Shown: piece by piece, positions 1 through 6,408 of the stretch
Layout: each line of letters opens with the position of its first letter
How positions within the stretch are numbered: the stretch's first letter is position 1
NCBI GenBank assembly: GCA_046728075.1
Contig: JBKPDV010000069.1
Coordinates: 1 to 7,371 of the forward strand
DNA: 7,371 nt
Direction of reading: 5' to 3'
DNA from: JBKPDV01 sp046728075
Lineage (GTDB): Bacteria; Acidobacteriota; Thermoanaerobaculia; UBA5066; Gp7-AA6
Position numbers and translations under genes: made by a program
The notes under the pieces: generated by a model
What the model saw: the letters and a program-made list of their open reading frames with translations, nothing else
Told to the model about the DNA's origin: nothing
The model's database searches: none

Positions 1-1287
1 GTCCTAGGCCTCGCTCTGGCAGCGCCGGCGCTCGGCCAGAACGAGCAGTTCATCCCGATGCCGAGCTACCGCGTCGGCCCGTATGCCGCCGGCGGAACCG
101 GCACGTACGGCGGCTTCATCGACTACCTCGACATGCTCAACAAGCGGGACGGCGGGATCAACGGCGTCAAGCTCGCGTGGGAGGAATGCGAGACGGAATA
201 CAAGAACGACCGGGGGGTCGAGTGCTACGAGAGGCTCAAGAACAAGGGCCCCACGGGCGCGGCGATGTTCAACTTTCTTTCGACCGGCATCACGTACGCG
301 GTGATCGAGCGCGCGACGGCGGACAAGATCCCGGTCGTCTCGATCGGTTACGGCCGCACGGACGCCTCCGATGGCCGCGTCTTTCCCTATGTCTTCCCGC
401 TCGTGACGAACTACTGGAGCCAGAACACGGCCAAGATCAAGTTCATCGGCATGAAGTCCGGCGGAATGGACAAGTTGAAGGGGAAGAAGATCATCAACCT
501 CTACCACGGCTCCGCCTACGGCAAGGAGACGATCGCGGTCCTGGACCTGCAGGCCAAGAAGTACGGCTTCACGGTGACGCACCTCGAGGTTCCGCACCCG
601 GGCAACGAGCAGGAGTCGCAGTGGCTGCAGATCCGGCAGGCCAAGCCGGACTGGGTCATCCTGCGCGGATGGGGGGTCATGAACCCCGTGGCCTTGAAGA
701 CGGCCGCCAAGGTGGGCTACGCGCGGGACCACATCGTCGGCGTCTGGTGGAGCGGCGCCGAAGAAGACGTGGAGCCCGCCGGAGAGGCCGCCAAGGGCTT
801 CATCTCGGCGGCCTTCCATCCGTCGGGAACGAACTTCCCAGTCCTGCAGGATGTCAAGAAGCACGTCTATTCGGGAGGCCACAAGGGCAACCTCGAAGAC
901 ATGAACCGTTTCGGCAAGATGTATTACAACCGCGGCATCATCCACGGCATCCTGAACACCGAGGCCATCCGCACCGCCCAGGCGAAGTTCGGAAAGAAGC
1001 CGTTGACGGGCGAGCAGGTGCGCTGGGGTCTGGAAAACCTGAACATCGACGAGAAACGCCTGAAGGAGCTCGGCGCCTTCGGCCTCCTCCAGCCGATCAA
1101 GGTCTCGTGCATGGACCACGAGGGGGGCGGCGCGGTCAAGTTCCAGCAATGGGACGGAAAGAAATGGAATCTCATCACCGACTGGATCAAGTCCGATCAG
1201 ACGATCGTGCGGCCGATGATCGAAGAGTCGGCGGCCGCGTACGCGAAGGAGAAGGGAATCACGCCGCGTGACTGCTCCAAGGAGTGA
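1..1287 (+). CDS. Liv-type ABC transporter substrate-binding protein (5' partial)
   Basis: Periplasmic binding protein of the branched-chain amino acid (Liv/HAAT, Peripla_BP_6) type, which captures a small solute for an ABC importer. The frame is open from base 1, so the true start is upstream. An in-frame ATG at 58 is not the start, because the codons before it read as the end of a signal peptide (VLGLALAAPALG, then QNEQ) with an Ala-rich cleavage region. 428 codons are visible. Family-like segments are FIDYLDMLNKRDGGING near 39-55, a HGSAYGKE stretch near 168-175, and a C-terminal AVKFQQWDGKKW segment. Cysteines 63 and 75 of the visible frame are spaced like the N-terminal disulfide of E. 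coli LivJ/LivK; two more lie at 370 and 425. The LivF-type gene overlaps its end, so this is an importer operon. The substrate is unknown: similar proteins beside CoA ligases are often labelled as branched-chain amino acid binders but may bind aromatic or fatty acids. Family is certain, ligand is not. Confidence 0.93.
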   Translation, partial: VLGLALAAPALGQNEQFIPMPSYRVGPYAAGGTGTYGGFIDYLDMLNKRDGGINGVKLAWEECETEYKNDRGVECYERLKNKGPTGAAMFNFLSTGITYAVIERATADKIPVVSIGYGRTDASDGRVFPYVFPLVTNYWSQNTAKIKFIGMKSGGMDKLKGKKIINLYHGSAYGKETIAVLDLQAKKYGFTVTHLEVPHPGNEQESQWLQIRQAKPDWVILRGWGVMNPVALKTAAKVGYARDHIVGVWWSGAEEDVEPAGEAAKGFISAAFHPSGTNFPVLQDVKKHVYSGGHKGNLEDMNRFGKMYYNRGIIHGILNTEAIRTAQAKFGKKPLTGEQVRWGLENLNIDEKRLKELGAFGLLQPIKVSCMDHEGGGAVKFQQWDGKKWNLITDWIKSDQTIVRPMIEESAAAYAKEKGITPRDCSKE

Positions 1288-2146
1288 ACGAGGCCGCGGA
1301 GAAGGGGGACCCTCGGGTCCCCCGGGCTCTCCGGAAGCTGAGGCGCGGCCCCTTCTTTCGGTCAACAACATCGAGGTGATCTACGACCACGTCATCCTCG
1401 TGTTGAAGGGGGTCTCGCTCCAGGTGCCCGAGGGAAAGATCATCGCGCTTCTCGGGGCAAACGGAGCCGGGAAGACGACGACGCTCAAGGCCATCTCGAA
1501 TCTGCTCGGCACCGAGCGCGGAGCCGTCACCAAGGGCACGATCGAGTTCGATGGAGAACGCATCGACAACCGGACCCCGCGGGATCTCGTGCGCCGCGGA
1601 GTCATCCAGGTCATGGAAGGGCGCCACTGCTTTGCCCATCTGACGGTGGAGGAAAACCTGCTGACCACCGCGTTCGCCCGGCACGCGCCCCGGTCCGAGT
1701 GTCTGCGAGACCTGCAGAAGATCTACGAGCATTTCCCTCAGCTCGCGGCTCGGCGCAAGAGCATCGCCGGATACACCTCGGGAGGCGAGCAGCAGATGAC
1801 CGCTCTCGGCCGGGCGCTCATGGCCCGGCCACGGATGGTCCTGCTCGACGAGCCCTCGATGGGGCTGGCTCCCCTTTTCGTGGAGGAGATCTTTCGAATC
1901 GTGCGCACCCTCAACCGGGAGGAGGGGGTGACCTTCCTGCTCGCTGAGCAGAACACCGCCGTGGCGCTGCGCCATGCGGACTTCGGCTACATCCTGGAGA
2001 ACGGGCGCGTCGTCATGGAGGGAAGCGCCGACGAGCTCTCCGGCAACGAAGACGTCAAAGAGTTCTATCTGGGGATTTCGCGCAGGGGCCGCCAGAGCTT
2101 CCGCGACGCCAAGCACTACCGGCGGCGAAAGAGATGGCTGGCCTGA
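1268..2146 (+). CDS. ABC transporter ATP-binding protein, LivF type
   Basis: Cytoplasmic ATPase that powers a Liv-type importer, 292 residues from GTG. Visible motifs: Walker A GANGAGKTT at 63-71, the LivF-like MEGRHCF plus LTVEENL segment at 116-131 (Q-loop region), signature SGGEQQ at 171-176, Walker B VLLDEP at 191-196, and the LivF-type AEQN at 226-229 where other ABC ATPases carry the H-loop histidine. GTG 1268 is the only usable start: the next in-frame candidate lies inside the first core strand. AAGGAG/AAGGG at 1246-1256 is a plausible ribosome-binding site. The start lies 20 bases inside the preceding gene, which suggests translational coupling. E. coli LivF has about 237 residues. 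The excess here is a Gly/Pro/Glu-rich N-terminal lead of about 28 residues, partly encoded by a hairpin, and a strongly basic C-terminal tail (residues 272-292). LivF rather than LivG is inferred from the EGR and EQN motifs and overall fit. Confidence 0.93.
   Translation: MTAPRSERGRGEGGPSGPPGSPEAEARPLLSVNNIEVIYDHVILVLKGVSLQVPEGKIIALLGANGAGKTTTLKAISNLLGTERGAVTKGTIEFDGERIDNRTPRDLVRRGVIQVMEGRHCFAHLTVEENLLTTAFARHAPRSECLRDLQKIYEHFPQLAARRKSIAGYTSGGEQQMTALGRALMARPRMVLLDEPSMGLAPLFVEEIFRIVRTLNREEGVTFLLAEQNTAVALRHADFGYILENGRVVMEGSADELSGNEDVKEFYLGISRRGRQSFRDAKHYRRRKRWLA
1304..1323. repeat. Perfect 9-base inverted repeat (RNA hairpin) after the binding-protein gene
   Basis: GGGGGACCC at 1304-1312 and its exact reverse complement GGGTCCCCC at 1315-1323 are separated by TC. 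As RNA this would form about eight mostly G-C pairs with a CUCG tetraloop. It starts 17 bases after the binding-protein stop codon, inside the low-complexity N-terminal codons of the LivF-type gene. No T-run follows, so it is not a standard intrinsic terminator. A role in stabilising the upstream message or damping ATPase translation is inferred. Confidence 0.75.
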
Positions 2147-2152
2147 GAGGAC

Positions 2153-2187
2153 GGAAGGCGGTAGGCGGGAGGAGGTAGGCGGTCGAC
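2153..2187. repeat. Five tandem heptamers, consensus GGTAGGC
   Basis: The 43-base gap between the LivF-type and PaaK-like genes is largely five consecutive 7-base units: GGAAGGC, GGTAGGC, GGGAGGA, GGTAGGC and GGTCGAC. GGTAGGCGG occurs twice exactly, 14 bases apart (2160-2168 and 2174-2182). The variant third unit and the start of the fourth create the Shine-Dalgarno sequence of the downstream gene. There is no inverted copy here, unlike the other three arrays in the window. The unit differs by one base from a rotation (GGTAGTC) of the repeat at 3434-3461. Confidence 0.7.
2170..2176 (+). promoter_or_regulatory. Ribosome-binding site of the PaaK-like gene
   Basis: AGGAGGT is a full-length match to the anti-Shine-Dalgarno sequence, 13 bases before GTG 2190. 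The spacing is somewhat long. It supports GTG 2190 over the distant in-frame ATG at 1974, which lies inside the LivF-type gene. The site is made by the junction of two heptamer repeat units. Confidence 0.65.
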
Positions 2188-2189
2188 GC

Positions 2190-3428
2190 GTGGACTACTT
2201 CGACAAACTCGAGACACGCGACCCCGTGGAGCGAGAGGCGGCGCTCTTTGCGGCTTTGCCACGCTTTCTCGACGACGCGCGGCGGCGAGCTCCGGCGTTC
2301 GCCCGCCGTCTCGAAGGCATTTCGACCGCCGAAATCACTTCGCGGGCCGCGCTCGCCCGGCTGCCGATCCTGCGCAAGTCCGATCTGGCGGATCTTCAGA
2401 AGGAGGATCCGCCTTTCGGGGTCCTCGCGGCGCTCGACCCCGGAAGCCTCGCGCACGTTTTTGCCTCACCCGGGCCGATCTATGAGCCGTCCTCGGCCCG
2501 ACCCGACTTCGCCAACTTCGCTCGACCCCTCTTCGCCGCCGGCTTCCGGGCGGGAGATCTCGTCTACAACACGTTTTCGTACCACTTCACACCGGCGGGT
2601 CTCATGGTCGACGCCGGCGCTCGAGCCCTCCGCTGCGCCGTCTTCCCCGCCGGGACCGGCCAGACGGAGCTTCAAGTTTCTGCGATCGCCCATCTGAAGC
2701 CTCAGGGATACGTGGGAACGCCCTCGTTTCTGAAGATCCTGCTCGAAAAAGGGGGCGAGGCCGGCGCCGACCTCTCGAGCCTTCGCAAGGCTCTCGTCTC
2801 CGGCGAAGCGCTCCCCGGCAGCCTGCGAGGCGAGTTTCGCCAACGCGGAGTCTCCGTGCTGCAGTGCTACTCAACCGCGGAGCTGGGCGTCGTCGCCTAC
2901 GAGTCGGAGTCGATGGAGGGACTGATCGTCAACGAGGGCGTGATCCTGGAGATCGTCCGCCCCGGTACAGGGCATCCGCTTCCCGACGGAGAAGTCGGTG
3001 AAGTCGTCGTCACCAACCTGGAATCTATGGAGTATCCGCAGGTCCGATTCGCGACCGGAGATCTCTCGGCGATCCTGCCGGGAGCAAGCCCCTGCGGCCG
3101 AACCAACGCTCGCATCCGCGGGTGGCTGGGCCGCGCGGATCAGAGTGCGAAAGTGCGGGGGATGTTCGTGCATCCGAGCCTCGTAGCCCGGATCGTCGAG
3201 AGGCACCCCCAGATCTCCCGCGCGCGCCTGGTCGTGCGTCGCGAAAAGGACGCCGACGAGATGACGCTCCGGTGCGAAACGACGGCGACCGGCGAAGCCG
3301 ACCTCCGTCCAGCCGTCGTCGAGTCGATCCGCGAGATCTGCAAGCTGCGCGGGGAGGTCGAGCTCGTGGCGCCCGGTTCCCTTCCCAATGACGGAAAAGT
3401 GATCGAGGACACAAGGAAAATAGAATGA
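2190..3428 (+). CDS. PaaK-like AMP-binding protein (phenylacetate-CoA ligase family, degenerate P-loop)
   Basis: 412 residues from GTG, beginning MDYFDKLETRDP as many PaaK-like proteins do. The family makes acyl- or aryl-CoA thioesters from a carboxylate, ATP and CoA through an acyl-AMP. Visible landmarks: CYSTAELG at 226-233 (A5 region), FATGDLS at 287-293 (A7; Asp291 would bind the ribose), a GRADQSAKVRG hinge at 314-324 (A8), and LPNDGKVIEDTRK at 398-410 (A10, supplying the catalytic lysine position). The Ser/Thr/Gly-rich ATP-phosphate loop expected near residue 90 reads VFASPGPIYEPSS, without the TSGTTGxPK pattern. I recall this form in PaaK-like proteins beside Liv transporter genes, so it may mark a subfamily rather than a broken gene; the frame is intact. 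It follows the LivF-type gene by 43 bases. It may be an active ligase with altered ATP binding or a non-catalytic acyl-binding relative. Substrate unknown. Confidence 0.85.
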   Translation: MDYFDKLETRDPVEREAALFAALPRFLDDARRRAPAFARRLEGISTAEITSRAALARLPILRKSDLADLQKEDPPFGVLAALDPGSLAHVFASPGPIYEPSSARPDFANFARPLFAAGFRAGDLVYNTFSYHFTPAGLMVDAGARALRCAVFPAGTGQTELQVSAIAHLKPQGYVGTPSFLKILLEKGGEAGADLSSLRKALVSGEALPGSLRGEFRQRGVSVLQCYSTAELGVVAYESESMEGLIVNEGVILEIVRPGTGHPLPDGEVGEVVVTNLESMEYPQVRFATGDLSAILPGASPCGRTNARIRGWLGRADQSAKVRGMFVHPSLVARIVERHPQISRARLVVRREKDADEMTLRCETTATGEADLRPAVVESIREICKLRGEVELVAPGSLPNDGKVIEDTRKIE

Positions 3429-3433
3429 AGATG

Positions 3434-3503
3434 GTCAGTAGTCGGTAGTCGGTAGTCAGTAGAAGAGACGCCGACTTCAAACTACCGACTACCGACTACC
3501 ACT
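3434..3503. repeat. Heptamer array with inverted copy, 19-base perfect hairpin
   Basis: This fills most of the 87-base gap between the PaaK-like and amidohydrolase genes. Four direct units GTCAGTA, GTCGGTA, GTCGGTA, GTCAGTA run from 3434 to 3461. The reverse-complement units TACCGAC, TACCGAC and TACCACT follow at 3483-3503. The arms 3438-3456 and 3481-3499 are perfectly complementary over 19 bases with a 24-base loop (3457-3480). The stem is not GC-rich and no T-run follows, so a simple intrinsic terminator is unlikely. The right arm ends 16 bases before the next start codon. Confidence 0.85.
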
Positions 3504-3515
3504 ATCGACTTCTTC

Positions 3516-4355
3516 ATGATCACCGACTCCCACGTCCATCTGCTGCCCGACCGGCTCGCCGCCAAGATCCGGAAGTTCTTCGTGGACCGCGGCTCTCCGC
3601 GGCTGCTGTATCCCTATGAGTGCGAAGCCGCTCTGGCCGAGTTGCGCCGCGCCGGCATTGCTCGCTGCTGGAGTCTTCCCTACGCGCACCGCGGAGGGGT
3701 CGCTTCGGGCTTGAACCGCTGGATGGCCGAGACCTTCGCCGGCGATCCTTTCGTCGTGCCGGGCGCGACCGTCCATCCCGAGGACGACGTGGAGGCCGTG
3801 GTGCGGGAAGCCATCGAAGAGCTCGACCTCCCCGTCTTCAAGCTTCATTGCTCGGTCGGAGGATTCGCTCCCGACGATCGCCGGCTCGATCCTCTCTGGC
3901 GGCGGGTTTCCGATACCGGCCGACCCACCGTCGTGCACGCCGGCCATGCGCCGGAGGGAACGGCGACGGCGGAGGAAGTTCGCGCCATCGGCCATGTCGC
4001 CGCACGCTTTCCCCGCGCGCGAATCATCGTCGCTCACTTCGGCTCGCCCGCGGTCGCGGCGACTCTCGATCTGCTGCGGCAAAGGGAGAACGTCTATGCG
4101 GATCTCTGCCCGGTCGTCGCCGATCCCGTCGAGCTGACCCGCGCCGCGATCGCGGGCCTGGAGAGGCGCATCCTCTTCGGCTCGGATACCCCCACCGTCG
4201 CCGTCTCGATCGAGGATTCCCTCGAGCGGGTTCGTGCCTGGAGACTGCCCGCACAGGAGGAAGCGGCCGTGCTGGGCGGGACGGCCGAGGATCTGATGAC
4301 CACCCGGCCGCGGCCCGTGAATCCATCAGCCATCTCGGAGAGGGTGAAGGCGTGA
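3516..4355 (+). CDS. Amidohydrolase family 2 (ACMSD-like TIM-barrel) metal-dependent hydrolase
   Basis: 279 residues in the Amidohydro_2 superfamily, whose members hydrolyse or decarboxylate small carboxylic compounds at a metal centre in a TIM barrel. Expected ligands are visible: His6 and His8 in DSHVHL on strand 1, His111 in FKLHCSVGG, His141 and His144 in VVHAGHAP, His174 in IIVAHFG, and Asp224 in ILFGSDTP, the usual strand-8 acid. The length is typical. ATG 3516 is set by the HxH motif beginning at residue 6 and by the absence of an in-frame start between there and the stop codon at 3453. No Shine-Dalgarno sequence precedes it; the leader is the right arm of a repeat hairpin. Its end overlaps the acyl-CoA synthetase start by four bases, so the two products are probably made together. 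It might release or modify a carboxylic acid for the ligases, but that is inference and no substrate can be named. Confidence 0.87.
   Translation: MITDSHVHLLPDRLAAKIRKFFVDRGSPRLLYPYECEAALAELRRAGIARCWSLPYAHRGGVASGLNRWMAETFAGDPFVVPGATVHPEDDVEAVVREAIEELDLPVFKLHCSVGGFAPDDRRLDPLWRRVSDTGRPTVVHAGHAPEGTATAEEVRAIGHVAARFPRARIIVAHFGSPAVAATLDLLRQRENVYADLCPVVADPVELTRAAIAGLERRILFGSDTPTVAVSIEDSLERVRAWRLPAQEEAAVLGGTAEDLMTTRPRPVNPSAISERVKA
4337..4344 (+). promoter_or_regulatory. Ribosome-binding site of the acyl-CoA synthetase
   Basis: GGAGAGGG lies inside the last codons of the amidohydrolase, seven bases before GTG 4352. It supports that start over the much longer open frame reaching back to 3620, which would run through the amidohydrolase gene. 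Confidence 0.65.
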
Positions 4356-6319
4356 GCGCGGACCCGCGGCCGGCACGAGAGAGCGGGCGGCCCGACCGGG
4401 CGCAGGGGCTCGATACTTTTCCGCGCTTGATCCTGCATCACGCCCGGGTGCGACCCCGGCGGCCCGCGATCCGGGAAAAGGATCTGGGGATCTGGCAGAC
4501 CTGGACCTGGGAAGAGGCGGCGCGGGAGATCCGCGCCTTCGCCTGCGGCCTGGCGGCGAGCGGCTTTACGCGCGGCGAGCGGCTCACGATCATCGGCGAT
4601 AACCGGCCCCGCCTCTACTGGGCGATGGCGGCCGCTCAGAGCCTGGGAGGCGTTCCGGTGCCGCTGTATCAGGACGCGGTCGCGCAGGAGATGGTGTATC
4701 CGCTCACGCAGGCGGAGATCCGCTTCGCCGTGGTCGAAGACCAGGAACAGGTCGACAAGCTGTTGGAGGTTGCTGACCAATGTCCCTTGCTCCAGCGGAT
4801 CATCTACGACGACCCCCGAGGGCTGCGCAACTATGACAGCGCGGCGCTCCAGGACTACGGGCAGATCCAGAGGCTCGGCCGCGACTTCGACCGTGAGCAT
4901 CCCGGGTTCTTCGAGGAGCAGGTGGCGCGCGGCTCCGGAAGCGACGTCGCGATCATCCTCTACACGTCGGGGACGACCGGGAACCCGAAGGGCGTCATGC
5001 TCACCCACGACAACCTCGTGACGACAGGGCGCAACGGGATCGAGCGGGAGGGCTTGAACGAGAGAGACGAGTTGCTCGCCTATCTGCCGATGGCCTGGGT
5101 CGGCGACAACCTCTTCTCCTATGCCCAGTCGTGCGTAGCGGGCTTCTGCGTCAGCTGTCCGGAATCGAGCGACACAGTCGCCAACGACCTCAAGGAGATC
5201 GGGCCGACGTACAACTTCGCCCCGCCCCGCATCTACGAGAACATGCTCACGCAGGTCCTGATCCGCATGGAGGATGCCGCCGCGATCAAGCGCCGGATGT
5301 TCGATTTCTTCATGGGGGTCGCCCGGCGCGCCGGGACGCGAATTCTCGACGGCAAGCCCGTCTCCTGGAAGGATCGCTTTCTCTATGCGCTCGGCCGGTA
5401 CCTCCTCTACGACCCCTTGAAGAACGTTCTCGGCCTTTCCCGCATCCGACTGGCGTACACGGCCGGCGAGGCGATCGGACCCGACCTCTTCAACTTCTAC
5501 CGCAGCCTGGGAATCAACATCAAACAGCTCTATGGCTCGACGGAAGGCTCCGTGTTCGTCTGTGTGCAGCCCAACGGGCAGGTCAAGGCGGACACCGTCG
5601 GAACGCCGGTCCGGGATGTCGAGGTCCGGATCGAGGACAGCGGCGAGGTGATGTTCCGCGGCCCCGGCGTCTTCGAGTCCTACTTCAAGAATCCCGACGC
5701 GACGGCGAAGACGAAGACCGCGGACGGCTGGGTCCACACGGGCGACGCCGGATTTTTCGACGAGGACGGCCATCTAAAGATCATCGACCGCGCCCAGGAC
5801 GTGGGCCGCCTGAACGAGGGAACGCTCTTCGCTCCGAAGTATCTGGAGAACAAGCTGAAGTTCTTCCCCTACATCAAGGAGGCGGTGGCCTTCGGCCAGG
5901 GCCGCGACTACAGCGCCGTTTTCGTCAACATCGACCTGGCCGCCGTGGGCGATTGGGCCGAGCGCCGCAACCTTCCCTACAGCGGCTACCAGGATCTGGC
6001 CGGGCAGGACGCCGTCTCCGAGCTGGTACGCGAGTGTGTGGAGAAAGCCAACCGCGATCTGGCGGCAGACCCGCGTCTCTCGGGCTCGCAGATACGCAAG
6101 TTCCTGGTTCTCCACAAGGAGCTCGACGCCGACGACGGCGAGTTGACTCGGACGCGCAAGGTGCGCCGCGGCTTCATCGCCGAGAAATACGGGGAGCTCG
6201 TCGAGGCCCTTTACTCGGATCGCGAGTCCTGCCGGGTCGATGCCGTCGTGCGGTTCGAGGACGGCCGGACGGGAACCATCCGCGCGGACGTGAAGATACA
6301 TGAGGCGAGCACCTTTTGA
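4352..6319 (+). CDS. Long-chain-type fatty acid/acyl-CoA synthetase (AMP-forming)
   Basis: 655 residues from GTG, the usual size for the long-chain acyl-CoA synthetase group (COG1022, FAA1-like), which turns a fatty or other carboxylic acid plus ATP and CoA into acyl-CoA, AMP and pyrophosphate. Motifs in order: TWEEAAREIRAFACGL at 52-67 (N-terminal domain), P-loop YTSGTTGNPKG at 204-214, AYLPMAW at 243-249, AYTAGEAIG at 368-376, YGSTEG at 394-399 (A5), GWVHTGD at 459-465 (A7, ribose-binding Asp465), IIDRAQD at 477-483 (hinge), and GELTRTRKVRR at 596-606 with Lys603 at the catalytic lysine position. All core residues look intact, so it should be active, unlike the PaaK-like neighbour. The hinge lacks the common GRKKD and GENVAP wording and reads GRLNEGTLFAPKYLEN, which may be a subfamily feature. 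The start codon overlaps the amidohydrolase stop as GTGA. Chain-length or aromatic preference cannot be read from the sequence. Confidence 0.93.
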   Translation: MSADPRPARESGRPDRAQGLDTFPRLILHHARVRPRRPAIREKDLGIWQTWTWEEAAREIRAFACGLAASGFTRGERLTIIGDNRPRLYWAMAAAQSLGGVPVPLYQDAVAQEMVYPLTQAEIRFAVVEDQEQVDKLLEVADQCPLLQRIIYDDPRGLRNYDSAALQDYGQIQRLGRDFDREHPGFFEEQVARGSGSDVAIILYTSGTTGNPKGVMLTHDNLVTTGRNGIEREGLNERDELLAYLPMAWVGDNLFSYAQSCVAGFCVSCPESSDTVANDLKEIGPTYNFAPPRIYENMLTQVLIRMEDAAAIKRRMFDFFMGVARRAGTRILDGKPVSWKDRFLYALGRYLLYDPLKNVLGLSRIRLAYTAGEAIGPDLFNFYRSLGINIKQLYGSTEGSVFVCVQPNGQVKADTVGTPVRDVEVRIEDSGEVMFRGPGVFESYFKNPDATAKTKTADGWVHTGDAGFFDEDGHLKIIDRAQDVGRLNEGTLFAPKYLENKLKFFPYIKEAVAFGQGRDYSAVFVNIDLAAVGDWAERRNLPYSGYQDLAGQDAVSELVRECVEKANRDLAADPRLSGSQIRKFLVLHKELDADDGELTRTRKVRRGFIAEKYGELVEALYSDRESCRVDAVVRFEDGRTGTIRADVKIHEASTF

Positions 6320-6321
6320 GA

Positions 6322-6408
6322 GATTGAATCATTGATCCATTGATCCATTGATTCATCCCACTTGCCCGCGTCAATCTCACAATGATTCAATGAGTCAATG
6401 AATCAATC
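6322..6408. repeat. Octamer array with inverted copy, overlapping the HIT gene start
   Basis: Four direct octamers ATTGAATC, ATTGATCC, ATTGATCC and ATTGATTC run from 6323 to 6354. Three reverse-complement-type octamers GATTCAAT, GAGTCAAT and GAATCAAT run from 6384 to 6407. Arms 6322-6349 and 6381-6408 pair at 23 of 28 positions with a 31-base spacer. The stretch is much AT-richer than its surroundings. The right arm contains ATG 6398 and the codons for the first residues of the HIT protein. It occupies nearly all of the 78-base gap after the acyl-CoA synthetase; no ribosome-binding site or clear promoter is visible. Confidence 0.85.

Noticed and set aside
58..60. ATG 58 as the start of the binding protein
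   Set aside because: The frame continues to base 1 and encodes the hydrophobic end of a signal peptide, so the start is upstream of the window.
4..1371. 455-codon open frame on the minus strand opposite the binding-protein gene
   Set aside because: It is antisense to a clearly recognisable gene, has no domain-like pattern, and is the expected by-product of GC-rich third positions.
1259..2116. 285-codon minus-strand open frame opposite the LivF-type gene
   Set aside because: It mirrors the codons of an ABC ATPase with intact Walker and signature motifs and shows nothing of its own.
1974..2189. Longer PaaK-like protein starting at the in-frame ATG 1974 (484 residues)
   Set aside because: The extra residues lie in the LivF-type gene and repeat array and are low-complexity; homologous-looking sequence begins at DYFDKLETRD after GTG 2190.
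3434..3503. CRISPR array
   Set aside because: Units are only seven bases, directly abutting, with no spacers and no cas genes nearby; the same holds for the other arrays.
3620..4351. Upstream extension of the acyl-CoA synthetase frame, which would give 899 residues
   Set aside because: The extra part is Arg/Ser/Gly-rich, overlaps the amidohydrolase throughout, and a well-placed ribosome-binding site and GTGA overlap support GTG 4352.
4094..5773. 559-codon open frame on the minus strand opposite the acyl-CoA synthetase
   Set aside because: The plus strand has a full ordered set of synthetase motifs; the antisense product is rich in Arg, Asp, Val and Leu with no recognisable fold.
6322..6397. 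Sigma-70-type promoter for the HIT gene in the AT-rich gap
   Set aside because: TTGATC-like -35 matches arise from the repeat units themselves, and no convincing -10 box sits at the right distance.
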